This document shows, piece by piece, positions 37,837 through 48,443 of a DNA stretch of 64,000 nt. The first letter of the stretch is position 1. Each line of letters starts with the position of its first letter. The stretch comes from Apodemus sylvaticus (taxonomy: Eukaryota; Chordata; Mammalia; Rodentia; Muridae): contig NC_067495.1 in assembly GCF_947179515.1 (NCBI RefSeq), positions 137,828,655 to 137,892,654 of the forward strand. The letters run 5' to 3'. A program made the position numbers and the translations under genes. The notes under the pieces were generated by a model, which searched no databases, had not been told where the DNA came from, and saw nothing but the letters and a program-made list of their open reading frames with translations.

Positions 37837-38225
37837 TAGAACAAAATGAAATACTTCAAAAGAGTACAGATGACCATGTTCATCTGATATTTGAAAAGAT
37901 GCCAGCAACATAAACTGAAGAAAAGAGACCACTTTAACAAATGGTATTAGAAAAATTGGTTTCACCACACAGAAGAATCAAATTAGACCTATAACTATCA
38001 CTCCACACAAAAATCAACTCCGCATAGATCAAACACCTCACTGTAAAATGCTGAACCTGCTGAAAGAAACATAGGCAGTACTGTACATGACATAGGAATA
38101 GGAAAGAATTATGTGAACAAGATTCTGTTTGCCCAAGAATTAAGGCCAACAACTTACAAGGGAATCTCACAAAACTAAATCCTTCTATAAACCTAAGGAA
38201 ACAATCAATTGAGTTTAATAAAACA
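37835..38225 (+). mobile_element. Old L1 ORF2 fragment
   Basis: Sense ORF2-like sequence: 'aaatggtattagaaaaattgg', 'gaagaatcaaattagacctataactatcactccacacaaaaatcaactcc', 'tagatcaaacacctcactgtaaaatgctgaa', 'caagattctgtttgcccaagaattaaggccaac'. Frames are broken. Confidence 0.75.
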
Positions 38226-38734
38226 TAGCGTCAAAAAACATAGCTACTTTTTTGTATCAATTTAGTTCTAAACAAATGGCAGAATTACTTGCATGTTCAT
38301 CAACTATAGTTTTTGAAGTGTTATGTGACATTTCTGTTTAACATTCTTGTTCATAAATGAATTTGGCTTTGATTCTAGTCTGTGTCAAAGACTGCATATT
38401 AATGTTCTTCAATTATGTATTTAGAAAAAATAATTTATTCATATAAAATCCAGACCAAAATATGAAATTCAGCACAATCATTAGGGATAAGAACCACCTC
38501 CCAAATATCCTCAGACTTCAGGCATTTAGCATCTGATATAATTTTGCATACTTATAAGGTGTACTGGATTGGCGTTGAATACTCAGTAGGTGGGTACAAT
38601 ATATCACTATGTAGTTAGAAGTACCAGACTTATGGAAGAGATTTTAAAATAGTTTGAAGAATGAGAAATTTAGAAATACTTAAATATTTTCAAAGTTTGC
38701 TAGAAGGCAGCCAACCGATTGTTAGAAAATAGAC

Positions 38735-39690
38735 AATATCAACTTTGAATATAGACCCTAGATATCCAGATGTCAGATGACTGATAGATGTAAGATAACA
38801 GAGGTAAAGTAGACAAAGGAGAACTTTGGGATAATTTGTGCTTGGAAATTAGATACATTATAGGTATAGAAAAGATCAACAGACACAGGGTATCTAGAGA
38901 ACAGATAACAGATAGATGGAAGATAGACATAGAATGCTTAGAGAACATATGGTGGATAGTTTGAGAATAATAAATGGGAGGTAGACAATTATAGCTAGAG
39001 GATATATGAAAGATAGATTGCTAAAAGATCATTTAAAGACATAGGGTACTGTCTTAGTCAGAATTTCTATTCTTGCACAAACATCATGACCAAGAAGCAA
39101 GTTAGAGAGGAAAGGGTTTATTCAGCTTACACATCCATGTTGCTGTTCATCACTAAAGGAACTGGAACTCAAGCAGGTTAGGAAGCAGGAGCTGATGCAG
39201 AGGCCATGGAGGGATGTTTCTTACTGGCTTGCTTCTCCTGGCTTGCTCAGCCTGCTCTCTTATAGAGCCCAAGAGCACCAGCCCAGGGATGGCACCACCC
39301 ACAAGGGGCCCTCCACCCTTTATCACTAATTGAGCAAATGCTGCACATCTGGATCTCATGGAGGCACTTCCCCAACTGAAACTCCTTTCTCTGTGATAAC
39401 TCTAGCCTGTATCAAGTTGACACACAAAATTAGCCAGTTCAGGTACCTCGGTAGAAGATAAATACAATTGACCTGCAAGATACATGATAAATGTATAATA
39501 GATAGGATGATTAGAAGATAGAATGTTGATAGTTGGTAGATACACAACATAGCTAGAAGATAGATGAAAGAGAGATGGTAAACACAGGAGAGTTAGAAAA
39601 TGGACGATATAGATCAAAATAGACATAGTATATCTAGAACATAAGATTGATTGATGGGAGATACAGGATATATAGAAGAAATATGATAGC
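38735..39690. repeat. Decayed GATA-family minisatellite, purine-rich on + (left arm)
   Basis: Loosely repeated units of about 40-55 bp such as 'gatagatggaagatagacata-aatgcttagagaac' on the + strand. An unrelated 390-bp repeat interrupts it at 39,052-39,440. The motif composition is the reverse complement of the arm at 39,900-42,130. Confidence 0.8.
39052..39440. mobile_element. Rodent interspersed repeat, well-preserved copy (family not assigned)
   Basis: A compact element: 'gtcagaatttctattcttgcacaaacatcatgaccaagaagcaa', 'gaggaaagggtttattcagcttacac', 'gaagcaggagctgatgcagaggccatggaggg', 'cagcccagggatggcaccacccacaa', 'ctctgtgataactctagcc', 'atcaagttgacacacaaaattagccag'. I recognise this as a very common mouse repeat. 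It has no reverse transcriptase and no poly(A) tail. It lies inside the older GATA-family tract, so it arrived later. Confidence 0.7.
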
Positions 39691-39696
39691 TAGAAA

Positions 39697-39697
<1 letters not shown>

Positions 39698-39743
<46 letters not shown>

Positions 39744-39822
39744 TAGACAGACATACAGACAGTTAAGAGACAGACAGACAGACAGACAGACGGACGGACG
39801 GACGGACGGACGGATAGATAGG

Positions 39823-39859
<37 letters not shown>

Positions 39860-39860
39860 G
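39698..39860. repeat. (GATA)n-(GACA)n-(CGGA)n-(GATA)n, Bkm-like
   Basis: GATA at 39,698-39,742, GACA units at about 39,745-39,792, six CGGA units at 39,790-39,814, then GATA to 39,860. Mixed GATA/GACA arrays are the hallmark of Bkm-type repeats. The CGGA block packs six CpGs in 24 bp. Confidence 0.95.
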
Positions 39861-39899
39861 ATAGGTAGGTAAGAGAAAAAGGACAACTAGTGGTCTATA

Positions 39900-40594
39900 A
39901 CCAATTATTTATCCTATATCCTCTCACTATGCAATAATATATCTTCCATCTATTGTAAATCATTAAGCTCTCATGTCTTCATTCTCCTATTTTTTGTATA
40001 TCCTCTAAGTATGCTGTGGGTATTTTCCACATATCATTTATCCTCAAGTAACCCCTATATCTATTTTCCTGCTATTATATTTCTTCTGCCTTTCCTGTAT
40101 CTTCTATCTATAATGTATTTAACTCTGTTTATTTTTCACCTATCCTCCAGCTATATATGCATATTCCATCCATCTGCCATGTATCCTCTAATCATATCTT
40201 CAATCTGTCTATAATCTATACTCTAGAAATCTTAGGTCTATTGTCAATCAATTATCTAGCTATTTGGTTTCATATATTGTGTATGTCTTCTGTATTTGTC
40301 ATCCATCTTATATATTATACATTCTTTTGCCTATCCTATATCTATATTCATTTTATATATAATCTATCCTCTAGTCTATCCAGTGTCTACTTCCCATCTA
40401 CCTGCCATCTATACTTTAGCTAGATTACATCTTTTTGTATAAGTAACCTTCAACGATCCACTGTCTTTCTTCCATCTACCTATGATATATCTTTAAGATA
40501 TCCTGTAACAATCTTCTATCATTTATTCCCTAAATATGCTATATGTGTGTATCTCCCATGTACTATCTAGATAACGCTGTCTATATTCTCTCTG

Positions 40595-40626
<32 letters not shown>

Positions 40627-41036
40627 CCTACCTATCATCTATATATCACCTATCCTGTGTCTACCCTTTATCTAGGTTTCATCTATCAACTGTACTTCAG
40701 CTATCTTGTGTCTATCTTCTATGACTTATCCTTAGCCATCCTATGTCTCTCTTTTATTCATCTATCACATATTCTTTAGCTATCCTGCCTAAAACATCCA
40801 TTGTTCATCCATCTTCTAGTTATCCTGTGCCCTTATTCCACATATTATCTTCAATATATTACCTAGATTCTGCCTATCCTGTATCTGTCTTACATCTATA
40901 TATTATCTATTCTATATCCACTCTGTGTCTAACTTCCTTATATCTATCACCTATCTTTTAGTTCTCCTGTGTTTGTCTTCCATCTAAATATACGCTATCC
41001 TTTGCTGTTCTATATCAATCTTCTATATACCTATTG

Positions 41037-41090
<54 letters not shown>

Positions 41091-42130
41091 ATCTATCTTG
41101 TAGATTTTTTGTGTGGCATTTACCAACTGCCTATCTTCTAGTTATCATGATCCTTTTAACCATCCATGTATCATTTATTGTTTATCTATATTTCATCTCT
41201 CTTCCACTTATCTAACTTCTAGAAATCCTGTATCTATCATATATCTATTTTTATTGTTCCTTTACATATCCTGCTTACCTTTTATCTATTTGTCCTCCAT
41301 ACTCCAGTTATTCTGTGTTCTTCCATTTACTGTTATCATTTGACTATCTTTTTTCTAATTTCTAACTCTCATATATCAATCTTCTTTCTATTTATATCTC
41401 TCCTTTATCTATCCTTTGTCTATTTTCCATTTGTCTCTCTTCTATCCTTTAGCTACCTGTGTGTTTATCTTCAATTTATCTACATACCCTCTAGTTATAT
41501 TGTCTGTCTTCCATCTGTTTCGTCTGTCTTCCTATGATACTTTACTATATGAGTATCATTGTCTGCTACCTAACTATTACAGCTCTGTTATCTATTATCT
41601 ATCTTTTACTTATATGTGTCTGTATTTTCTATATATCATTTATCCTCTAGCAATCCTGAGACTGTCTACCAACTATCTGTCATCTATCTTCTAGCTGTCC
41701 TGGCTCAATACATATATCATTTATCCTTAGCTACCATTTATTTCTCTTCAATCTGTGTTTCATCTAATTCCTACCTTTCCTGTGTCTCTTCAATCTCATG
41801 TTTTATCTTTATTTTGCCTATTCTCATTTATCTTTCCTCTGTCCTCTAGAGGGTTTTTGTCTGTGTCTACCATCTATGTATTGTTTTCCATATAAATATC
41901 TGTCACTCACCTTCAATTATCTAATATCTATATTGTATTTTTATATTGCCTACGTTCTAGCTATCTTTCATTTATGTCTCTTCTGTCTTGACATATCCTG
42001 TATCCATCCTTAATTTATCTCTATCTACTTATTGTCTATCCTCTAGTAATCCTTTATCTATCTCTCATATCTCTGTCATCTATCCTGTAGCTATCCTGTA
42101 GCTATTATCTTATATTTCTATCTTTTTTCT
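39900..42130. repeat. Decayed CTAT-family minisatellite, pyrimidine-rich on + (right arm)
   Basis: 2.2 kb of degenerate units around a theme like 'tatcctctagctatcctgtgtctatcttccatctatc', with unit length about 40-55 bp. The + strand is C/T-rich throughout, opposite to the left arm. All the Ser/Tyr/Leu/Ile-rich open frames here come from this repeat and have no other support. Purest where (TCTA)n survives at 41,034-41,092. Confidence 0.9.
41034..41092. repeat. (TCTA)n microsatellite
   Basis: About 14 perfect TCTA units inside the degenerate arm. Confidence 0.97.
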
Positions 42131-42604
42131 GATATCTGAAAAAAGTGACTTTAGATAACCAATTCATAATAAAGATTTTCCTGTGTTCCTGTGTGTCTTT
42201 GCATGTGTGCATGCTGGACAATCAAGAAGAGGGTGTCACACTCACTAAAGAGGGAGTTAAAAGTAGCTGTAAGCTGTTTATCATAGGACATGTGAGCCAA
42301 GCACAGGTTCCCCCACAACTTGTCTTATCATCCTCTGAAACATTTCACTAGCCCCTGAACTTCTATATGTGCTAATTTTCTTATTTGGCAATTTTAAATA
42401 TATAGATATATATCTTATTACTTCTTCTGCTTCATCCTTTTCTATTTCCCTTCCATCTTTATAAATTCTCCCTTTTCTCTGTTTCATTGCCAGAATTAAG
42501 ACATGTTGTTTTGCTTTGTTTTGTGATTCATTTGTTTCACTAAGGACATCTGTGTGACTATTGGATTGGAACTATTCAATGCTCTCTAGTTGATTAGGAA
42601 ATAG

Positions 42605-42810
42605 TGCCAATGGTCAATAAGTGGGACCTCATGAAATAGAAAACAATGACAACAACAACAGCAACAACAACAACAAACAAAACTCCTGTACTGCAAAGGA
42701 AACAGTTCATTGAAGAGGCAGCCTACAAAATGGGATAAAACCTTTGGCAGATACATACCTGACAGATCCGTTTCTAAAATATACAAAGAGCTTTAAAAAA
42801 CTGGCATCAA
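42605..42810 (+). mobile_element. Old L1 ORF2 fragment with (CAA)n insertion
   Basis: 'caataagtgggacctcatgaaa' (the NKWDLMK motif), then a CAA microsatellite at 42,648-42,676, then 'actgcaaaggaaacagttcattgaagaggcagcctacaaaatggga' and 'tctaaaatatacaaagagctttaaaaaa'. The order matches ORF2 C-terminal to the reverse transcriptase. Confidence 0.8.
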
Positions 42811-42811
42811 T

Positions 42812-43040
42812 GGACTGGGGAGATAGCTCAGTAGTTAACTGAATGTGTTGCTCTTGCAGAGGACACACATTTGGATCCAAGCACACAATGGTGATTTACT
42901 ATCATCTGTAATTCCAGTTCTATGGGATATGATGCTCCTTGGACCTCCATCGACACTAAGAACGCACATGGTAGACATACATATATGCAGGCAAAACATT
43001 CATACATATAATAATGTAATAATTAAAAAAACTCTACCAA
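42812..43040 (+). mobile_element. B2/B3-superfamily SINE
   Basis: Sense tRNA-like head 'actggggagatagctcagtagttaa', B-box-like 'acatttggatccaag', then 'atctgtaattccagttctatggg', 'acctccatcgacact', 'catgcaggcaaaaca'-type tail region with A-rich end at about 43,030. Older than B2_Mm. Confidence 0.8.
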
Positions 43041-43229
43041 GGAAACAAGAAACCCGATTCAGAAACTATCTGGGGAACTGAAGGGAGTTATCCATATAAG
43101 AAGCACGTGTGACCCACTGAACTTAATTAAAGTTTGTTGCAAAAGTGTGGCTAGAGGAATATTATTGGAGCACTAGCAAATTATCAGTGGCTATACCACT
43201 GAAGAATATTACACCTACTTCCCTGACAA

Positions 43230-43860
43230 CTGTTAACTCCTACTAGTGAGTCAGGAGTTGGCAGGGATTTGTGATGAAATGTTGATTGGCCCAGTCTTAT
43301 GTAGTACTTGTGCAGATAATGATGCAGATAATGCTGTGAATTCATGAGTGTAACAGCAATGCCACCTCCAGAAGATGAGTTTTTTTCTGAAAATCTCTAC
43401 ATCTCCAGAATCTTGCATTTTTCTTACCCCTTCTCCTAAGATGTCCCTTGAGCCTTCTAGGGTATAACACACCCCATTTAGGACACATACTCCACCATCA
43501 GTTACTCTTGGCAGTTTTGTCAGTTATGGTTTTTTCCATTAACTATTATCCACTAAAGCTAGCAGCTTCTGTGCTGAAGGTCAGTTGCAGCACTAATCTA
43601 AAGATATAAACATCAATATTTTGAAGGCAGTTTTACAGAAGGAGCATTAGGTAAAGCTATTGTGACCAGAGCCTCGGTGAACATATGCAGCTCTCTCTAT
43701 TGTAGCATATAGATTATTTGACAATGTATGCCAACGAGTGGTATAGCTGTATTACTTGGCAGTATTAGTTTTAGCTTTTGTGGCATTAACTAAAGCAAGT
43801 AGCATGATGAGAATGTGTCTAGGGAGGTATGTACTTGCTAAAAGCTTATACACTATACAC
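43230..43860 (-). mobile_element. Old L1 3' UTR fragment (Lx-like)
   Basis: Antisense blocks: 'gtgaattcatgagtgtaacagcaatg', 'ccagaagatgag', 'cttctcctaagatgtcccttgagccttctagg', 'gttatggttttttccattaac'. Diverged; right limit uncertain. Confidence 0.55.
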
Positions 43861-43923
43861 TGTATGATCACCACAAAATCTTAGCTTCTCATTCAATGAA
43901 TGAATGTTTACAACATGTACATT

Positions 43924-44006
43924 AGAAACCCCACCACTGGGCTGGAGAGATGCCTCAGCTGTTAAAGTCTAGGCTCACAACCAAAAACATAAGAAACCCC
44001 ACCACT
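43924..44006 (+). mobile_element. 53-bp tRNA-type mini-SINE with perfect 15-bp target duplication
   Basis: The body at 43,939-43,991 is only the B2-like head 'gggctggagagatgcctcag', 'ctgttaaagtctaggctcac' and an A-rich end. The direct repeat AGAAACCCCACCACT occurs at 43,924-43,938 and 43,992-44,006. The clean duplication shows the short form is a complete insertion, not an eroded B2. Confidence 0.92.
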
Positions 44007-45293
44007 AACACTTATGCCACTTTCCTAGATGTTTGATAGATGCTGTATTAAGCATATGGTAGCTTTCTTAAGTATATGGTAGTTTTCTTAGTCCATTTTT
44101 GCTGCTGTTACAGAATGTTACAGATTGCTATAAACAAGAATGTTGTCATTAAGGGACAATGCAGGCTTTGCTTTGTCATTTATTCGATTTCCATTGGTTT
44201 TGTGTTGCTAGCCCCCAAGCTTCCATCAGTCTTGAGATGGTGGGTCTTTATTGCCAAGAGTTAATGATTGTTCCTTCAGTATTAGAAGTCTCCTTCACTG
44301 GCCATTGTTTGGGTACTGTGTTAATCTGTGTTCTCCTAAGGAACAAAACTAATACAATTATATACACACATATGCTTTGTTAGAATGACTAACAGGCTGT
44401 GGTTCTAATACTAGCAAAAGGGAAGGAATGCCTCAGGAAAAGCACAGATGAACTTGCTTGTGAGAATGAGGGCAAAGAACAACAGCTTTCCTTCTACCAT
44501 TTTCTTTTATTCAGGCTGCTACTGGATGATATGGCCAAATTAGTGTAGAGGTTTTCACCTCCAATGAGCCAATCAAGAACATCTGAAATCTAGCTTCTTG
44601 GGTTTTAGTTAATTAAAGAGATTGCATGATATTCACCAGAATCATACAGTTTATTGTTTTAGAAAATCTTCCAGGTCATGTGTCCTTCTTTTATCCTATA
44701 TGTTTAACAAAGCCTTTTTCTATCCAGCCAAATTATGTAACATCATTGCAATTTCTACATATATCAATAATTTAATGATTTGCATATTATGCAAATTGTT
44801 GGTCATTTTGGTCCAAATATTAGGGTCTTTTCCTTCCCCTTTCCCCTTCCTTCTCATGAAAGACTCCTGCAGCTAAAATGTTTGAGCTCTATAAGGATAG
44901 ATCTTAAGGACTTTGTTTTTGTAACTCAGCCCATACCTAGAATCTGATGTGGTATACAAAATGCACCCACTTAGATGTCTTTTCAATGACTAAATGTTAC
45001 CCGAGATTCTTCTATAACCTTATCTCTAGGCAGCCCTCATTCTGTCACTCCTACCTCACGTTTCTCTGCTGCCACCTTTTCTATACTTAATATCTAACTC
45101 AAATCTTACTCTGTAAGCTTTCACATTTCTCCAAGTCAAAAATGACATATTGAACTTTTTTGAATATGCATTCTTAAGAGGAAACTTAGAGACAAAAAAA
45201 GGGAATCATTTCTGGCAATCTCTGTGTCCTACATTGAATGAAAACAAATGATTCTGGAATATCTTACATTCTGCCAAATTTGGAGTGCACGAG
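44007..45293. other. Mostly unassigned DNA; possible MaLR LTR scrap
   Basis: 'ttcttagtccatttttgctgctgttacagaat' at 44,086-44,117 resembles the antisense end of an MLT1-type LTR, and 'gtactgtgttaatctgtgttctcctaagg' at about 44,310 is another LTR-like phrase. The rest is unassigned. Confidence 0.35.
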
Positions 45294-45427
45294 CCGGGCA
45301 GGGGTTGCGCACGCCTGTAATCCCAGCACTTGGGAGGCAGAGGCAGGCGGATTTCTGAGTTCGAGGCCAGCCTTGTCTACAGAGTGAGTTCCAGGACAGC
45401 CAGGGCTATACAGAGAAACCCTGTCTC

Positions 45428-45463
<36 letters not shown>

Positions 45464-45500
45464 TGAAATGATCCAATAATAATGATAATAATAATAATTG
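45294..45500 (+). mobile_element. B1 SINE with (AAT)n tail
   Basis: GCCGGGCAGGGGTTGC to CTGTCTCA (45,294-45,427), full length with few changes. The tail has become an AAT microsatellite at 45,426-45,463, with a related interrupted copy at 45,476-45,500. Confidence 0.94.
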
Positions 45501-45504
45501 AAAT

Positions 45505-45712
45505 AATCCTGGAAAGGATTGATCTAGCATTGGAAGGGAATATAAGGACAGAGAAAAAGGAGGGAGGTGATTGGAGAAGGGATGGAGAGAAGAAGGTTTA
45601 TGGGACATATGGGGAGGGGGGATCCGGGAAAGGGGAAATCATTTGGAATGTAAACAAAGAATACAGAAAATAAAAATATTTTAAAAAAAAAGAAAGAAAA
45701 AAAAAGAAATCT
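45505..45712 (+). mobile_element. 5'-truncated L1 3' UTR with poly(A)
   Basis: Sense L1 end: 'cctggaaaggattgatctagc', 'gtttatgggacatatgggg', 'ccgggaaaggggaaatcatttggaatgtaaacaaagaa', then an A-rich tail at about 45,670-45,712. It sits directly behind the AAT tail of the B1. Confidence 0.9.
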
Positions 45713-46605
45713 ACAGTGGCTTCTCAAAATGAACACACCATCTACCGATAGGGGGCAGCACAGCATGCAAGTTTGTTATGTAGTTTAGGGAGAAAGTTTT
45801 GATCAATCCCAATTGGTAGGTATACTATGTTACACGAAATATTAAATGTTAATTTATTCCGTTGAAAACTGGGGCAGGCAGCTGAACTTACCTAAAGGGT
45901 TAGCTCTGTGCTTTTTAGAGCTCAGTTCTCATTTTGTCTCAGTAAAAATAGATTAATGAGCAAATCACTACCTTCTCTATTTACTATGGATTTTCTCTTA
46001 ACTTGCTAAATTTCCCAGTTTGAATCCCACTTTAAAAACTTCAAAAACCCAGCTTGTCTAATAAGTGTTTGGATATTTAAAAATCTGTAGTTTAAAAAGT
46101 GAGTCTGACTCCCATGGAATATGACATTATTTTCATTACAGTGATTTATATTTTTCCCAAGCATGTTACTGACATAGGAACGAAAATGACAGTCTCTCCT
46201 GCACTTTGGCATGTTTTAACTATTTTTGTGTGTCTGTATATGTGTGGCTCATTATATAACCTAGGCTAGCCTAAAACATGTTATGCAGCCTAAGTTTGCC
46301 ACTCCTGGTCTTCTGCCTTACCCTTTCATGTGTTGGTAATACAAAGACTTGTTACTTTCAAATATATGATTCCCAATGTTTATTCCATAATAAATCTATA
46401 TTTATTATATACATGTTTTTATATTTAAGCATTCAATGTAAACATAAAATATTAGTAGACTATTTCACATTTGTCTTTAATGTATGACATATGAGAGACA
46501 TGCTTGAGTAGCTTATAATTACATAGACAATAAAGTAAAAGAAATACTACACGTAAGTTGCCTAGAATTGGATTTGTAAAAACTAAGGTTCAGATACTAT
46601 GTTTG
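45713..46605. other. Mostly unique DNA with an old B1-like monomer
   Basis: 46,240-46,340 resembles an antisense B1/PB1 ('ggctcattatataacctaggctagcc', 'ccactcctggtcttctgcct'). The rest is unassigned. Confidence 0.45.
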
Positions 46606-46607
46606 GG

Positions 46608-46850
46608 GCTGGTTAAAATGGCTTAGTTGATTAGGTACTTGCCATGCAAACATGAGAACCTGGGTTGAGAACCCCAGCATTCACATAACAAACCAGGCAA
46701 GTTGGGGGAAAAAATCAACATGGAACACTGACCTCCAAACATATGCACACATATGTGTGTACAGACAGACTCTCCACATATAATCACATATATACAACTG
46801 CACAAATATACAGTGATACAAATATACATGCACACATACACACATAAGTA
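46608..46850 (+). mobile_element. B3-type SINE
   Basis: Sense head 'ggggctggttaaaatggcttag', 'gtacttgccatgcaaacatgagaacctgggttgag', then after a deletion 'ctgacctccaaacatatgcacac' with a CA/TA-rich tail. Diverged. Confidence 0.7.
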
Positions 46851-47269
46851 GCATGATATTGTTATATGGCCCATACAGGTTATATTTAGGAGCATGAAAT
46901 AACAATTATTGAAAAGGGGTCATAGATGTATAGGAAGGGATATATGGCAAGATTTGGGGGGAGGAATTGGAAATTATAATTATAATGTTATGATTATATG
47001 TTATAACTATAATGTCAAAAATAAGAGACTATTTTCTTCTTGATTTTTGAAATGTCTATCATCTTATTAGTTGTATTCATTATGCTGTACACCGCACTTC
47101 ATGCTAATTAACTTTGTCTTGGTACACACTGGTCTCCTTTCCATCTCTTGCCTCTGGTAACACTTCTTTTGTGTTTGGCTTACTTTGTTTCTCATGAAGA
47201 TCTCATGTTGTCATCAATATTAAGATTATTTTGAAAATAAATGTTTAAAATTAAAATGTAACTGTATCA
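46851..47269. other. Unassigned; possible L1 3' end scrap
   Basis: 46,915-47,030 ('tatatggcaagatttggggggaggaattgg' then AT-rich) resembles the terminal sequence of an old sense L1. Otherwise unassigned. Confidence 0.35.
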
Positions 47270-47780
47270 TTTCCCCTTTTATTTTCCTCCATCTAATCCC
47301 TTCCATGTACCTTTCCTTGATACCTCTCAAAATCATCTTTTTCCTTTTTATTGACACACATATACATTTATATCCAACTATATAAATCTGTCTATATTAC
47401 TATATAAATGCTTAGATTTAAATGTAACCTGCTGAATCCTTTTAGTATTATTTCTTTGTATATGATTTCAGAACTGTAATTAGGTGGAACATTGCTAGAG
47501 AAGAATATTTTTCCTGCTTTCAGGATTCCTTAAATGTCTGTAGTTTTTGTCTAAGGGTGAGGATCCATGAGATTTTCCCCTTCCATGTTAGCATGTATAT
47601 TGTGGTTTCACTGCTTCATGTCTTATTAGACAGCCATAACTCAATATAAACCTTTGCTTCTCTGAGATTTGTATTTAAACTGACAAGTGTACACTTTCTA
47701 AATGAAATTCCACATGGACTGATGGCATACAACATTTGGGGGAGTTTAATTTATTCCTAGTCCTTACATCTATGCCTTGG
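47270..47780 (-). mobile_element. Old L1 3' UTR fragment (Lx-like)
   Basis: Antisense blocks similar to 4.17-4.69 kb: 'attttcctccatctaatcccttcc', 'taacctgctgaatccttttagtatta', 'aacattgctagagaagaata', 'gttagcatgtatattgtggttt'. Confidence 0.55.
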
Positions 47781-47978
47781 TACTTAGAATGACTGAATAT
47801 GAAAGTGAGTTGATGAAATTCCCTGTCAAATTATGAAAATATGCTGATGTATATCAAAATATGGCCTACCCCTAGAGGAAAAACCAATGACTTGTCATGA
47901 AAAGCCTGGGCAAAAATGTATACAATCCTCAGACAGTGAAAACCAAGACAAGACATTATCAAATCTGCATTCCCAAGA

Positions 47979-48443
47979 CAATGCCTGCCTTGGTATCCAG
48001 GCACACAGAAGCAGGAGTAGTCATTGATTTCATCCTGGCACACAGCCCCTTTGTGGCAAGAGACAGAAGCAAACTCATTGTGATCCGTCTCACAGAACTT
48101 GCCATCATATCCAGCAGGGCAAATGCAGTCCGGTGCTCATGGCAGGTGCCTCCATGTTGACAGGCATTCCCTCCAGAGAAATTAGTGGCACTTTCAAAGG
48201 TCAGTCTACTGTATCCTGGAGGACATTAGCACAGGGAACCCCATTGTCCTGGGGTATTCACAGAAGTGGCAATTCCTTGGCAAGGACTGGAGAACAAGCA
48301 TCTTTTCGATTTTCACAGTCTTTGTCCAAATTATTGGTTATGTCTAAACAACAATTATTGTTTTTTAGGAAATCCTTAAGTGTAGAATTGTTTGAGCAAG
48401 AATTTAAAAGACACTTGATATTATTTTATTTGGCAAAATGAAT
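47979..48443 (-). pseudogene. Crb1: Crb1 retropseudogene, 5' part (exon 2, EGF repeats 1-4)
   Basis: Read on the minus strand from 48,443: a SFC start, then NNCCLDITNNLDKDCE, matching the mouse Crb1 first EGF region. Later pieces are CPPGYS-like sequence, ACQHGGTCH, 'CPAGYDGKFCETDHNE' and finally CQDEINDYSCFCVPGYQGRHC-type sequence, a very close match to EGF repeat 4. At least two frameshifts and stops lie between about 48,200 and 48,330, so no protein can be made. The native gene encodes a membrane protein of about 1,400 residues organising photoreceptor and Mueller cell polarity. This copy begins at the base I recall as the first of exon 2, joined to L1 sequence at 48,444. Confidence 0.9.

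Noticed and set aside
39698..41092. Regularly spaced repeats as a CRISPR array
   Set aside because: Tetranucleotide arrays with no conserved repeat plus unique spacers, in a mammalian genome.
39614..42013. Many Ser/Tyr/Leu/Ile-rich frames, some looking like membrane proteins
   Set aside because: They translate the degenerate CTAT/GATA repeat; similarity between frames reflects the repeat unit.
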